A stretch of 64,000 nt of DNA. It comes from Narthecium ossifragum (lineage: Eukaryota; Streptophyta; Magnoliopsida; Dioscoreales; Nartheciaceae). Numbering within the stretch: the stretch's first letter is position 1; the number at the start of each line of letters is the position of its first letter. The notes under the pieces were generated by a model that was not told the origin of the DNA, searched no databases, and saw only the letters and a list, made by a program, of their open reading frames with translations. Positions 46,562 to 57,720 of this stretch are shown piece by piece. The DNA lies in assembly GCA_963920575.1 (NCBI GenBank), contig OY986964.1, forward strand, positions 12,150,663-12,214,662, in the 5' to 3' direction. Position numbers and translations under genes: made by a program.

Positions 46562-48452
46562 CCGATATGAGAGGATTACGAGTAGACCGCTTGATTACGC
46601 CCAAAACGTGCATACAGCAACGGCGGTCGCAGCAGTGCAGTAAAAATGGTCGGTCCACAGGGAGGCAGAAAAACAAGATGAAAACACAAGCATACAAGCT
46701 AGCTAACTAGGGGTTATCAGGATTAGAATAACAGAACAAAGCATGCAATAAGATATGGTTGGTTTGTTGAATAAATTCAGAGGGGGTACCAAGGGATAAG
46801 AGGAGGCAAGGCCTCGGGAATCACCTTCCTAACATGGCAGCTATCCTCGCCTAATGTCCTTGTAACACAATTGAGGGATTCACATCCCAATCCCTCGACC
46901 GGAAGATATGGAACTACAAGTCAATCATGCTAAATGTGATGATCCAAATGGCCTAATCCTCAACTATTAAGAGCTAAATCATGTTCACTAGGGTCTAAGA
47001 CAGTGATGTATCAACTGTCACTAGTGGACACACCGTAGCAGAGGGCTCCCAGGAACAAGTGACCTAAGCATACCCCTACTCTAAGGTTATGAATTATCTA
47101 ATGTCACTTTAGACAAATCATAGCAAAGAGATAGAAATGATAGTAGATCAACATCCAAGCATGTATGAATAACAACACCCACATAGGAAGAACATGGCTA
47201 AACCTATATGTATATTGACCATTTAAAACATACATTGAATGCATTTATAGATACAACAAGGATGAAGACAAAAGAGCTCATCTATTCATTCAAAACCATT
47301 CAATACAAGGGTAAAAGATGAGGATTACAACCCATGCTAGAGGAGGATCATCCTCTAGCCTAACCAAGGACTACTCCATGGATGAAGACATGGCCATCTC
47401 CTCCACGTGCTCTTCTTCTTTTCTTTTCTGTTTCTTCTCTGCTCTATCCTCTGCCCTCTTCCGTCTCTGCTGGTTCTTTTTTCTGCTCTCTCCCGATTCT
47501 GCTCTGTTTTCCTCTGTTGTCTGCTATCTACTCATATCTGAATGGGTCCCCCTCTTTCTCTGCTATCCTGGCATATCTGAATGGGTTTTTCTCCTAAAAA
47601 CCTCTGTCGGTTGTGTTTCTAGGCCCAACTTTTTATCCACTCCAGGGTAGATGGGTAAGTTGGATTGGTCAAAAAGCTTTCATCCACCGACTAGGAAGAT
47701 GTGGACTAAAGCCAGCACAAACAACAGCTGGATTCATTCATTGCAAGTGCTCTCATCAAGGGGTAGCCAACTAAATGCAGCAATCAATGAGGCTTTTCCA
47801 TCAACAGACAATGCAGTAGGAAGCAGGAAAAAGCAGCAGCCAATGAGCAGCAGTGAGGGGAGTTCCATCGGCAGAAAATGCAGCAGAAAAAAAAAATGCA
47901 GAAGCCATTCAGCAGCCAGCAACAGCCAATGCATTCTGAAATTTGCAGAGCATTCCAGCCAATATGAGGTACTCTAAGACCATTACATGAATCAAAGCTT
48001 CTCACCACACCAGGTACAAGGCCAAGATCTTTAGCTGCAAGGAATAACTAAAAACTGTCAACATAGATTTAGAAGCAATAGTACAGCTGCAGCTTCTATG
48101 ATTTTTCTGTCTTTATACAGATAGAATCTCCCAAAATTCAAAACATGAAAACTGTAGAGCTCTTTCTTGTCTTTCCACAGCATCCTGGATCATCCCAATC
48201 GGAGCTTGGATGAGAAAGTTATGCTCAATTTACTAACAGCTGTCTAGAGACTCTTTAATCTGGAAATTCATAAAGACTCCGAAAACATGTGAAACACACC
48301 ATTTTAAACCCATTTCAACTGTTAAGGGTATAAAACACCGATGATAACAAATCATACATATTAAACAAGATTTAACAACATTTAATGCATAAATCGGGTA
48401 TCGAAAGCTAATAATTGGATGCAATATTTGCATCCAATCACCGCTCGTATCA
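46562..48452 (-). mobile_element. D-family LTR, minus strand
   Basis: On the minus strand it opens TGATACGAGCGGTGATTGG at 48452. It shares the phrase GGGATTCACATCCCAATC (46866-46885) with the plus-strand D copy near 34910, and has CATGAAAACTGTAGAGCTC at 48149. Unlike the other D copies, no palindrome array was seen. The low border near 46562 is approximate. Confidence 0.5.
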
Positions 48453-49483
48453 GTATATCAAACAAGGTATGGGCATGACACCCTGCCGGCCCGGGGTGGT
48501 GAACATGTAATTAAGGTCTAGGAGCTGCTACAGTGGTACCACCACCAACTGTCAGTAGTCCACCACAACCTGCATCGGGAATCAGCCCCGCAAACAACAG
48601 TTCACAAATATCACATATAAAGCCCTCGGCGCACACCGGCATGCAAGGCTAAGGAAAGCTGTAGGGCTACCCGCCATTTATTCTAAACATCCCGGGAGTC
48701 ATCACTCCCCCAGTTCACCACTGCCCCTATTATAGGGCTAACATGCTTAAACATATGTACCAGGTATAAGACAGTAAAGAAAACCGTCATACAAAGCCCC
48801 GCGGGCAAAAGCCACTTGAAAACACCCCATAACCACCAAGAGATCGATCTCCCTTCTTAAGGGGATCGATCTTCTTAGTACTTGGAAGACAACTCGTCCC
48901 TGTCAACCGAAGGAGATCGATCTTCTCCACCAGAAGGATCGATCTTCTTCGTGACATGGAAACCGTCACATCAGCCTAGGCAAGGATCGATCTCTCTGCA
49001 GCCGAGGGATTGATCCTACCTATGCAATAGCAGCTTCAATCCAAGCTACTAGGCCTTAGATCTTCCTCAAACGAAGCCAAATCCAGCAAGAACACGACTG
49101 AAATCTCGGATTTTCCAAAAAATTCAAAAGAAAAGGTTTCGTTCGTTTTATAGACGAACGAACCGACTCAAGAGAGATCGATCTCTTTTGAGAAGAGATC
49201 GATCTTCCTTGCCAAATCGGGTTTGACTTTCTGGCACTAAGAGATAGATCTTCTAGCTAGGAAGGTCGATCCCTTAGGTGCAGAAAGCTAGACTTGGGCT
49301 AAAACTCAAGCCTAAGCCCGGATCTTTCGATCCCGGGTCCCACTAATCATTCTAGCCAAACATTACCACAGACATTGTCAGTGTGTGCATATGCGGGTGT
49401 GAAACAAGCCGACAAGGCGCAATTTACCAAATTGCCCTTGCGGTCCACAACGAGCCACAGGAGTAGAGGGACGGGTCCTCACA
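48453..49483 (-). mobile_element. Gypsy LTR fragment, minus strand, with AGATCGATCT palindromes
   Basis: It ends in CGGGTCCTCACA at 49483, i.e. it opens TGTGAGGACCCG on the minus strand like the other gypsy LTRs. Minus-strand TATA (CTATAAAAC) at about 49146-49154. The opposite end is truncated. Confidence 0.6.
48838..49262. repeat. AGATCGATCT palindrome array
   Basis: AGAGATCGATCTCCC, GGGATCGATCTTC, GAGATCGATCTTCTCC, AAGGATCGATCTTC, AAGGATCGATCTCTC, then GAGAGATCGATCTCTT and AGAGATCGATCTTCC. Units lie on both sides of the TATA at 49146; those at 49172-49262 are upstream on the minus strand. Confidence 0.8.
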
Positions 49484-50756
49484 GACAGAATACTACAATC
49501 CAACCTGGACCTTACTACCTGCCATGGTCCTAGAGCTAAATCCGAGCTACCCGAAAGACTCCGATCGGCGATCGACCCATCACCCATGCCTTAACCTTAT
49601 GCATCTAATGCACAAATATAAATGCATGCTATGATCATGCGCATGTAAGAAGTAAGCATGCAACAGTATGATTAAAAACAACACTAAAGTCTAACTGGAT
49701 CGCTGCAGCGATACTACCAACCGCTGCCAGCCAATCCGCAGCGGGTCCCGACATTACGACGGTACTACGACCGTCAACCGCGGACTTCTGCAACAAAAAG
49801 CAACCCCGAAAACTCATATGAACATATAATATTATTTAAAACACCATGATCCTCTAATTAGGGGCTAAGTGACCTCATCGATCCGACGTCCAAACGGCGT
49901 CGGATTCGAGATCCAACATAGACACCCGCAGATAAACATGCTGGGATCAACATATCCAAAACGGGGAAACATCCAACGGCTCGATTACCCGGAAAACATT
50001 AAATAAAACCACTAATCTCACTAAGTACCTTTAATTGCTGCAACGCAGCCCATCAGTAGGAAAATCATAACAAATCATAGGAAAATCAGACAATTATAAC
50101 ATTGGTTGTGTTTGAGAGTAGATTCAAAGATCTACAACTCTCATGTTCATCATAAATCAAGATCATGCATGTACAGACCAGAACACGCGTCGTAAACCGG
50201 CTGTTCTTCAAGAACAGAGAAACCCGAAAATCCGAGTTTAAATATTCTAAAAACCTACTAAAATCTCAATCAAATCTTATGAAACTTACAACAGAAATTA
50301 ACCTAAATAAGAGGCATCCAACAACACCAAGAACACCTAGATCTACTGGCTAGATTAAGAGAAAACCCCCTATTAACCCACGTAGGTAGAAACCTACCAG
50401 AAATGCAAACCTCGGCTGATTCCCCACGGTAGGACCACGAAACCGGCTTCAAACCATGCCAAGGATCTTCCTCTCGCTGCCACGAATCCAACGAGCCCTC
50501 AAGCACTCAAAAAGATGGCCGGAGGAGGGAGAACAGAGGGGAAGAAGAAGAAGGGAAGCAAACCGGAAAAACAGGGGAAGTCTCGGGCTACTTATAGGCT
50601 CGAGTCCGATCGATCGGTTCTAGGACCGATCGGCCAGGCCACGCTGACCACCGACACAAGTCCGATCGGTCGCTCTCAACAGCGATCGATCACACACTGG
50701 TCCGATCGGTCGTTCCAAGGAGCGACCGATCGGTTCCAGGATCGATCGCATACTAA
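49484..50756 (-). mobile_element. Gypsy LTR fragment close to the 23.5-25.9 kb LTR, minus strand
   Basis: From GACAGAATACTACAATCC on it follows 24349-25660 closely, including the core, the TATA (about 50587-50597) and CGATCGGTCG palindromes (50605-50752). Both ends are truncated. Confidence 0.75.
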
Positions 50757-50769
50757 AATTAATGACGTG

Positions 50770-51136
50770 AATTAGTGTCAACAAATCTAATATAAATTTG
50801 TCACTAAATCCTTAGCAGCGATGAGAGAAAAATATTGTCATAGAAAGAATTTGTTAGTGACAAGAATTTTGTCCCTAATATTATCACTAATTCACACCCC
50901 TTACGATTTAGAATGAGTTATAGTGACATGTGTATATCCTATAGTGACAATCAAAGTTGTCTTTAAAAGAATAGTTATCAATGGCAAGACACTTTTGTCG
51001 TCACTAAAGTATTAGCAATGGCCACACAAGCTACAATAGTTGTTATCACTACTGTCGTCACTAAAGAATCTTCAGTGACAAGAACCATGTTTACAGTGAC
51101 ACAGTGTTGTCACAGAACATCCTTTTTCTTGTAGTG
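50770..51136. mobile_element. CACTA transposon terminal region
   Basis: It ends at 51136 in CTTTTTCTTGTAGTG, the reverse complement of a CACTA terminus (CACTACAAGAAAAAG). Inward are many TAGTGACA / TGTCACTA subterminal words in both orientations. The other end and transposase are not present here; it abuts the LTR fragment at about 50756-50770. Confidence 0.75.
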
Positions 51137-52440
51137 ATATAGTAGAAAATATTACATTATTAACTTTTTTAAGGAATGAAAGCGAAAAAATGCAGTAAAC
51201 TCACTTTTTTTTAAGCTTGATCAACATAACTCTTATTCAAGTTGCTTAATGCACAGTTAACAAACACATAAATAAATTCGTATTTCTAATACATGTTGTA
51301 GCAAGAAAATAAATTCGCAGATACATTTTTCATAGCAAATACAAAGAAATCACGTAGCAGGACATATGAGTAAGAAAAACACGTTGGTAGAGATGGGTTG
51401 GAGATCATTGTTTTTAGGTTTTTAACCTAACCCTATTCGTTGGTTAGTCTTCGTAGGTTTTTAACCGATAGTAGAGATGGGTTAGAGATGGGTAACATGA
51501 CATATGAGGGAGTCGCCGATAGTCTTCGTAGGTTTTTAACCTAACCCTATTTAGCATCGATTGGACGGTTGTAATCTAATTTATCCTTTTAGATCGGATG
51601 GCTATGGAAAGGATACGATGGGTGTTTTAATAATTTACCCTGTGTTGACCATATATGAGGGAAAGGAAAAAGAACTCCTCCCAACTTCAGGAGGAATCTG
51701 GTTTTCTCCCATGACGGGAGAGCTCGGGAGAGGCGACTCCCTCTCCCGTGCTTAAATGCCAACCAAACACAACGGAGGGAGTCGTGACTCCCTCTCACGA
51801 CTCCCTCTCCCATGGTCAAACGTGTAACCAAACGCACCCCATGGACATTTGCCAACTTGTGCGGACTCTCATCGATTAAGCTTCTTAAATTATCTCGACT
51901 GTTTAGGTAACTGAAAAATTGGTTCCTATCTTAAGGTTGACCGAGTTCTGGACGAGATTCTTCATGGTTGCAAGAGTTTCATGCGTTATTGTTGCCGCAA
52001 AACTCAACCCATGGTGGTGTTCTTTATTTTTGTCTTGGAATCCATAGTCCATTGTTTTGAGAAGCTATATATGTTCATGGCCTCGGTTCATGTCTATGTC
52101 TTGTCGATTTGAAAGTAATCAAGAAGTTAGCTGCCAGATTGCTATGACTATTTTTCTCCATGGTTTTTTAAGGAAGTAAAGTTTAACAAAGAAGCAGTCC
52201 ATATCTGAAATATTTCTGTTAATGCACAAAAATAATATTAGCGACTAATCTTCTGAAAAAAACATCAAAAGCTGACCAAATATTTGTATTATTTCCATGA
52301 TTGCAGTGGATGGAAGGTTTTAGCTGATGAGTGCGTTAACGCCACAGCTACGATCGCTGGTGAGATCGTGGCGGCATCAGAGAGACGCTGGGGAGGAAAG
52401 GGGGCGACGTTGTTGGGTGGTGGTAGCGCCGGATCCGAGA
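51137..52440. other. Gene-free DNA with a MITE-like part
   Basis: At 51410-51560 the phrase TAGGTTTTTAACC(TAACCCTA) recurs three times. At 51690-51840 GACTCCCTCTC words recur and the stretch ends GTAACCAAACGCACCCC, a terminus style common in plant MITEs. Nothing coding is recognised. Confidence 0.4.
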
Positions 52441-52442
52441 AT

Positions 52443-52868
52443 AGGGGTGAGAATTCGGTGCATACCGAACCGAAATACCGAATACTGAAATACCGAAATA
52501 CCGAAATAGCGAAATACCGAAATACCATAATTTTAAAAACCGAACAGAATTAGTGCATAAAACCGAACCGAACCGAATTAATTCGGTACACTAATTTAAA
52601 AACCGAACCGAACCAAACCGAATTCATGTAAAAACCGAACCGAACCGAAAAAAACCGAAATAATTCTTAGTTTATTACTTACAATAGAAAACCAAACCGA
52701 AATAAGGTATATAACTTTAAAATTTTCAATATTTCGGTATTTACCGAATTTTAAAAATAAAAACCGAAACCGAACCGAATACCGAATTTTTGACAAAAAA
52801 AAACCGAACCGAACCGAATTGTTCGGTTCGGTTCGGTTCTAAAAGTTTGGTTCGGTTTTGCTCACCCC
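52443..52868. mobile_element. MITE with CCGAAC repeats
   Basis: Ends AGGGGTGAGAATTCGG and CGGTTTTGCTCACCCCT are inverted repeats. The interior consists largely of CCGAAC/CCGAAAT words in one orientation at the left and GGTTCGG at the right. This is a known style of MITE seen in many plants. It sits in GC-rich DNA (52380-53230) that may be gene- or LTR-derived. Confidence 0.65.
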
Positions 52869-53106
52869 TATCCGAGAGAGGAGAATAGCTTGGATGGCGA
52901 TGGAGCTCGTGGACCAAGTCGGGTGGGCGTTGAGCGTCGTTGGAGGGAGTGGAGCCGGCGGGAGCCGATGGATTTGGGGAGGAACGGAGAAGATGAAGGC
53001 TGTCGCGGCGATGGGGAGGCTGCGATGACGATGGGTAAAGGGTGGTCGGCGACGAGGGGGTTGCTGTGGTTTTGGTGGTTGGAAGGAAGGATGGGGAGAG
53101 GGAGGC

Positions 53107-53108
<2 letters not shown>

Positions 53109-53152
<44 letters not shown>
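53109..53152. repeat. (GA)n microsatellite, about 21 units
   Basis: Uninterrupted GA dinucleotides. The open frames across it are composition artefacts. Confidence 0.9.
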
Positions 53153-53154
<2 letters not shown>

Positions 53155-53910
53155 GGTGGTCACCGGTGAGGTCGCCGGAGGTGAGGGGATCATCGGAGAT
53201 GGACGGGTGATCGGGCGACGAAGGTGGTGGTTGAGTGTGGTTAGGACGGGGCAATATTGTGTTTTTATGTGATTTGACGTTGTTTATCCAAAAAAAGCAT
53301 GCATGGGGTTTTTGACAAAGTGCATGGGTTTTGGACAATGAATGGGCAAGATTCGGGGTTTTGGACCAATGCTCGTTTTCAGGATCAAGGGCCTGCTTTC
53401 TGACGAAGGTTTCTGTCTCATCTCTTTCTCGTCCTTTGGTTCCGATGTTTTGTCTTCTTGGCGATTGATTCATGGCTTTGTGATCATTTCTTTTTGCATT
53501 CTTGTGATGAATTGAAGTTCCGGCAATTGAATTTCCTATAAACTAGTTTCTTAGCAAATGGATAGATGATAGTAGTGATCCTGAGAAGGATTGTGAGTTT
53601 ATAATTAGGATTCTGATCCTCAATTCTTATTACTTTTGCGTTCGAGCAACGTCTTGCTCGAATCGCTGAGAAGGCTCCAGCTAATGAGGCTCTCTGTGGA
53701 CACTTTGAAGGTATTGTGCCCTATTGAATTCTTGTTGCCTATACATCTACTGGGTAGAACTTGTTATAGAACAACATAAGTCTAGTTGGGTGGCAAACAT
53801 TGATGTCAACTAGGGCATGTCTTCTTAGGCCACTGAGATTGAAAAGGATGTGAAAGGTTTAAGGAAACACTACTCTTAAGGACATTCGCTAGCTTGTGCG
53901 GACTCTCATT

Positions 53911-54200
53911 GTCGCGCCCCAACCCGTGAAGGCCCAATCGAGCCGGGCGACGCGAACTGGAACCTAACTAAAAGCGGAATAATTTTTGGCGAGGGTTCCC
54001 TCTAACTTACTGGTCTCCCTAAACAATTTATAAGCACCCTTATATAACAATAATCAACAACCTCAATAGGTACAATATAATAAATTCAAATCCTCAAAAG
54101 GGTTAACATTTATATACATCACACTCCTGTAGGAGGCTATCTAACATAACATAAAGGTAACATAAAGGCTATCTAACACCCGGTAGGGGCCACTGAAGAA
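53911..54200 (-). mobile_element. Gypsy LTR end fragment, minus strand
   Basis: TGTCGCGCCCCAACCCGTG at its edge parallels the LTR ends at 23544 and 33357. After about 275 bases it jumps (ATCTAACACCCGGTAGGGGC) and then stops at the Harbinger sequence. Confidence 0.65.
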
Positions 54201-54204
54201 AGTT

Positions 54205-54692
54205 GTATTTTTATAGGGAAGTATTACCTTGTTGATTCGGGGTATCCGAATCGAAATGGATATTTAGCACCATATAAAGGTGAGAAATATCATCTACCTG
54301 ACATTCGACATTGTAGAAGACCACCGACGGGCCTGAAAGAAGTGTTGAACCGTGCTCATTCATCACTGAGGAGCATAATTGAAACAATATTTGGTGTGCT
54401 AAAAAAGAAATGGTTAATTTTGGGAAGGATGCCCTCCTATGCATATGAAACAAAGGTTCAAACAATGGTTACATGCATGGCTCCTCATAATTATATCAGG
54501 TTGAATGCCATACATGATAATGAGTTCGACCAACTCATTAATGAAGGAGATGAGGATGTTGAAATCGATGACAAAGACACTATCAATGATAAGGCATCAA
54601 CTTTTGAGGATGATAAAGAGATGGGGAGGGAGCATGATAAGATAGTTGAGGAGCTTATTGAGGATGCACAATATTACAATTGCAAGCATTAA
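54205..54692 (+). pseudogene. Harbinger-type DDE transposase, C-terminal part
   Basis: The frame reads YYLVDSGYPNRNGYLAPYKG, then HSSLRSIIETIFGVLKKKW and CMAPHNYIR, then an acidic tail ending QYYNCKH-stop. VDSGYP and the Glu in IIETIFGVLKKKW are the second and third positions of the catalytic DDE set. The first Asp lies in the missing N-terminal part, so the copy is inactive. Confidence 0.8.
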
Positions 54693-55035
54693 ATGATTTT
54701 TTTCTGAACAAGTTGAATTTTTGTAGTGTTTTATGTGCGGAAATCAGATTTTAATTAATACTTATTTTGAAAATTCAATTGTCAAAAAGTTAACGATCTT
54801 AATTTTCATCATTTTTTCATAATTATTTTATTGGGTGTCAGAAATAAATAATTAATGATATGCATGCCACAAATTCATTTGGTCATTTGAATGAAAAACC
54901 AATATTTTATACCACACCATAGTTGGAACTATGCACATAGTGGAACTATGCAAACACCGAAACAACAATCTACATGAATGCATTTTTCTACCACAGTAAT
55001 CACAATTACATGCCAAACACTTTTAAAGTTGTTAC

Positions 55036-55952
55036 TGAAGGTCTAAGAGGGGGTTGATCTTAGGCCTTAAATAAGAAAATAGATGATGGAAACCTAAAGA
55101 GGATGAGTCTAATAAAACTGTATGCTTGTAAATGAATAGAGTATAAAATAAAGCAAGTAAATGGAAGGATGAGATGAGAGTTAAGGGAGATTGCACCATC
55201 TTTTTATAGTGGTTCGGTAAACTTTATCTATGTCCACTTCACTCAAGAGCCTTCTTGAGATTCCACCACTTCCAAAACCTCTTATAAGTTATTCACCAAG
55301 CTTCCGGATGCTTGGCAACCTATCCACCAAGCTTACGGGTGCTTGGCAACCTTATAATCTCTCCAAGCTCTCTCTTGGATATCTCTCAAGGTCTACTTCG
55401 CATTTGAAGTAGTTTTACAAAGATTAAAGCTCTCAAAAGATGACTAAAACTTGTTACAATGTATACTAATATCTCCCTTAGTCTTGCTTCAAGTTTCCTG
55501 CATCTTCCTAATTATACTTGAGCTCCAAAGCCCTCCAAATAGCCTTCGAACGACAATTTTCTACTTCTGCAACGGCTCTTTAACGACTAGTTTCCTGACT
55601 ACCGGTCGACCGTCGTATCGTTCGTCGTGTTCTTCTTGAGTCGCGGTCGATCCACACATCGACCTTCAAACTTCACGGTCGACTGTCGCATCGATCGTCT
55701 AACCGTCCATAAGCCTCTGTTGTGAAAACTGCTTCTAAGGGTCGATGCCTCGTTCGACCGTCGATTCCTCGTTCGACCGTCGATTCAACACAACTAGTCA
55801 CATAGGTCGCGGTCGACCGTCCCATCAACCGCGAGTACAAAATCATATAAATATTGAACTTAATGATTTCCAAATTAAGGGATATAAATATTAAACCAAT
55901 GTTTTATCATTAATCATATATTGATATCATCAAAGCAATATTAGGACTAACA
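55036..55952 (-). repeat. 3' LTR of the gag-only copia-type element (917 bp)
   Basis: Shares ends and body with 57721-58744 and is about 100 bases shorter, mostly in the stretches with GTCGAC palindromes and in the leader. Minus-strand TATA (TATAAAAAGATGG) near 55195-55207. Confidence 0.85.
55603..55832. repeat. GTCGAC palindrome array in the 3' LTR
   Basis: CGGTCGACCGTCG, GCGGTCGATCC, CACGGTCGACTGTCGC, GTTCGACCGTCG and GCGGTCGACCGTCCC. It lies upstream of the TATA on the minus strand. Confidence 0.75.
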
Positions 55953-56665
55953 ATCTCCCCCTTTTTGATGATAGCAACCTTTTAAATTGTGATGATAAAA
56001 CCTTGAAAGCTCCCCCTTAATTTATGCATCCATTTATCTCATAAAATATGTTTTAGAGTGAATTTCATTGATGCATCCAGGTCATATGTCACTAAAAAGA
56101 TATAAAAGGTATGATTATTAGTCAAAAGGTGTGAAAGTGCAAAATTTGACATATGTACCTCTTTGTATAGAACCATGAGACATGATATTTGAGCATGAAT
56201 TATATTCTCATAAAATCTCCAGTAATTATAGATAGAAAAATTCTTTAAACATCCAAAGGTTTCAAGTATGTAGAAAATATAAAGTTTCAAAAACTTTCAA
56301 AAACAAGAATTATCACAATATTTCTCCCCCTTTGACATTGTCAAAAAGAATTAGTGGATGGGGAAGAGGAATCAAGTTAAACAAACAATTGAAAGATAAA
56401 GACTTTTTAGAAAAATCAATTGAAAGAATTAGAGTTAAAATCATTTTACAATGAAAAGCAATCAAATCATCACAAAAATAAGTTGTCAAGAAGGACTTTC
56501 TTAAGCCATTTGAAGTTAAACATAAAATAAAATTTTAAAGTGAACTAACAAGTTATAATGGAGGGATCATTTATCAATGAAAAATTAATGCATACCTCCA
56601 TTACCTTTAATATCAAATTGTTATCCACCTTCAAATACCTTGAGCCTCCACTTGTCAATTTTATT

Positions 56666-57577
56666 TTATTTTTCTCCGAATGCAGTTAAACAAAGGGTTG
56701 CAATTTCTTCTTCATCTTCTTCACAGGTGGAGCTCAAGTGATTTTCTTCCTTGGCCTTCTTCTTCGTCTTTGAAGATTTCTTGAGTTTTGCACAATCGAG
56801 CTTGTAATGTTCGAGTTTCCTACACTCATAGCAAATAATTTTGTTCAAATAAGAAGAAGAGTTTGCTTTATCACCTTGAAGTTTGAATATCTTTTTAATT
56901 CTCCTTGTGATCTTTTGCATCTCCTCACCATCATCTTCATCGCTTGAGTCAGAAGAATCTTTGTATGTGGACATGATGGTAATGGTTTTCTTTTTCTTCC
57001 TGTCTTCATCATTGCTCCTCTCCAAGTTCATCTCATATGTCATGAGGGAACCCATGAGCTCGTCAAGGGACAACTTTGATAAATCCTTTGCTTCTTCGAT
57101 TACCGTCACCTTGGGATCCCATGTCTTAGGTAGACACCTAAGGATCTTGCTCACCATCTTATCATTAGTATAGCTTTTAGCAAGAGAATCAAGAACATTA
57201 ATAATATTGGTAAAGCGAGTAAACATTTCATTTATATTCTCATCATCCTTCATAGAAAATAACTCATAATCATTAACAAGCATGCTAATCTTAGACTCCT
57301 TAACTCGGCTTATTCCCTCATAGGTAACTTCAAGTTTTTTCCATATTTCCTTAGCCAATTTACATGCTAAATTTCTATTGAATTCATTTGGACTAAGGGT
57401 ACAAAATAGAAAGTTTTTAGCATTGGCATTTACTTGAAGTTTTCTAAACTCAGTAGGGGTATATTCACTCTTAGCTCTTGGGACTTCTTTTCCCTCAATG
57501 ATCTTTATAGGGATAGAATCTCCATCTTCTATTATCATCCATGCATCATAGTCCATGGATTGTATAAATATTTCCAT
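56666..57577 (-). CDS. gag polyprotein of the copia-type gag-only element
   Basis: 303 residues from the first ATG at 57577. A copia-type gag (UBN2-like) domain covers most of it: WKKLEVTYEGISRVKESKIS, LPKTWDPKVTVIEEAKDLSK, SLDELMGSLMTYE. A zinc knuckle CYECRKLEHYKLDC (CCHC spacing) lies near residue 250, with Glu where Gly is usual before His. The tail is acidic. Upstream the frame stays open for about 27 codons and encodes RGQSINRPPYFNGSNYTYW, the usual N-terminus, but no ATG is left there, so the natural start is lost or non-AUG. No internal stops: the best preserved TE reading frame in the window, suggesting recent activity. It would pack element RNA into particles made with partner enzymes. 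Confidence 0.85.
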   Translation of the reverse strand: MEIFIQSMDYDAWMIIEDGDSIPIKIIEGKEVPRAKSEYTPTEFRKLQVNANAKNFLFCTLSPNEFNRNLACKLAKEIWKKLEVTYEGISRVKESKISMLVNDYELFSMKDDENINEMFTRFTNIINVLDSLAKSYTNDKMVSKILRCLPKTWDPKVTVIEEAKDLSKLSLDELMGSLMTYEMNLERSNDEDRKKKKTITIMSTYKDSSDSSDEDDGEEMQKITRRIKKIFKLQGDKANSSSYLNKIICYECRKLEHYKLDCAKLKKSSKTKKKAKEENHLSSTCEEDEEEIATLCLTAFGEK

Positions 57578-57720
57578 TTTAGTCTTCCAATAGGTATAGT
57601 TTGATCCATTAAAGTAGGGCGGCCTATTGATAGATTGTCCCCTCTTTGATTTCCATCTTGATTTAGGATCGCCTAAGGGTTGTTACACCACTAAAATAGG
57701 GACCTTACTCTGATACCAAT

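Noticed and set aside
52443..52868. Telomere-like repeat
   Set aside because: CCGAAC words resemble telomeric arrays only loosely; the stretch has MITE-type inverted ends.
52868..53473. Frames across the GA microsatellite (106, 150 and 201 residues)
   Set aside because: Created by the GA/CT repeat and GC-rich flanks; no conserved domain.
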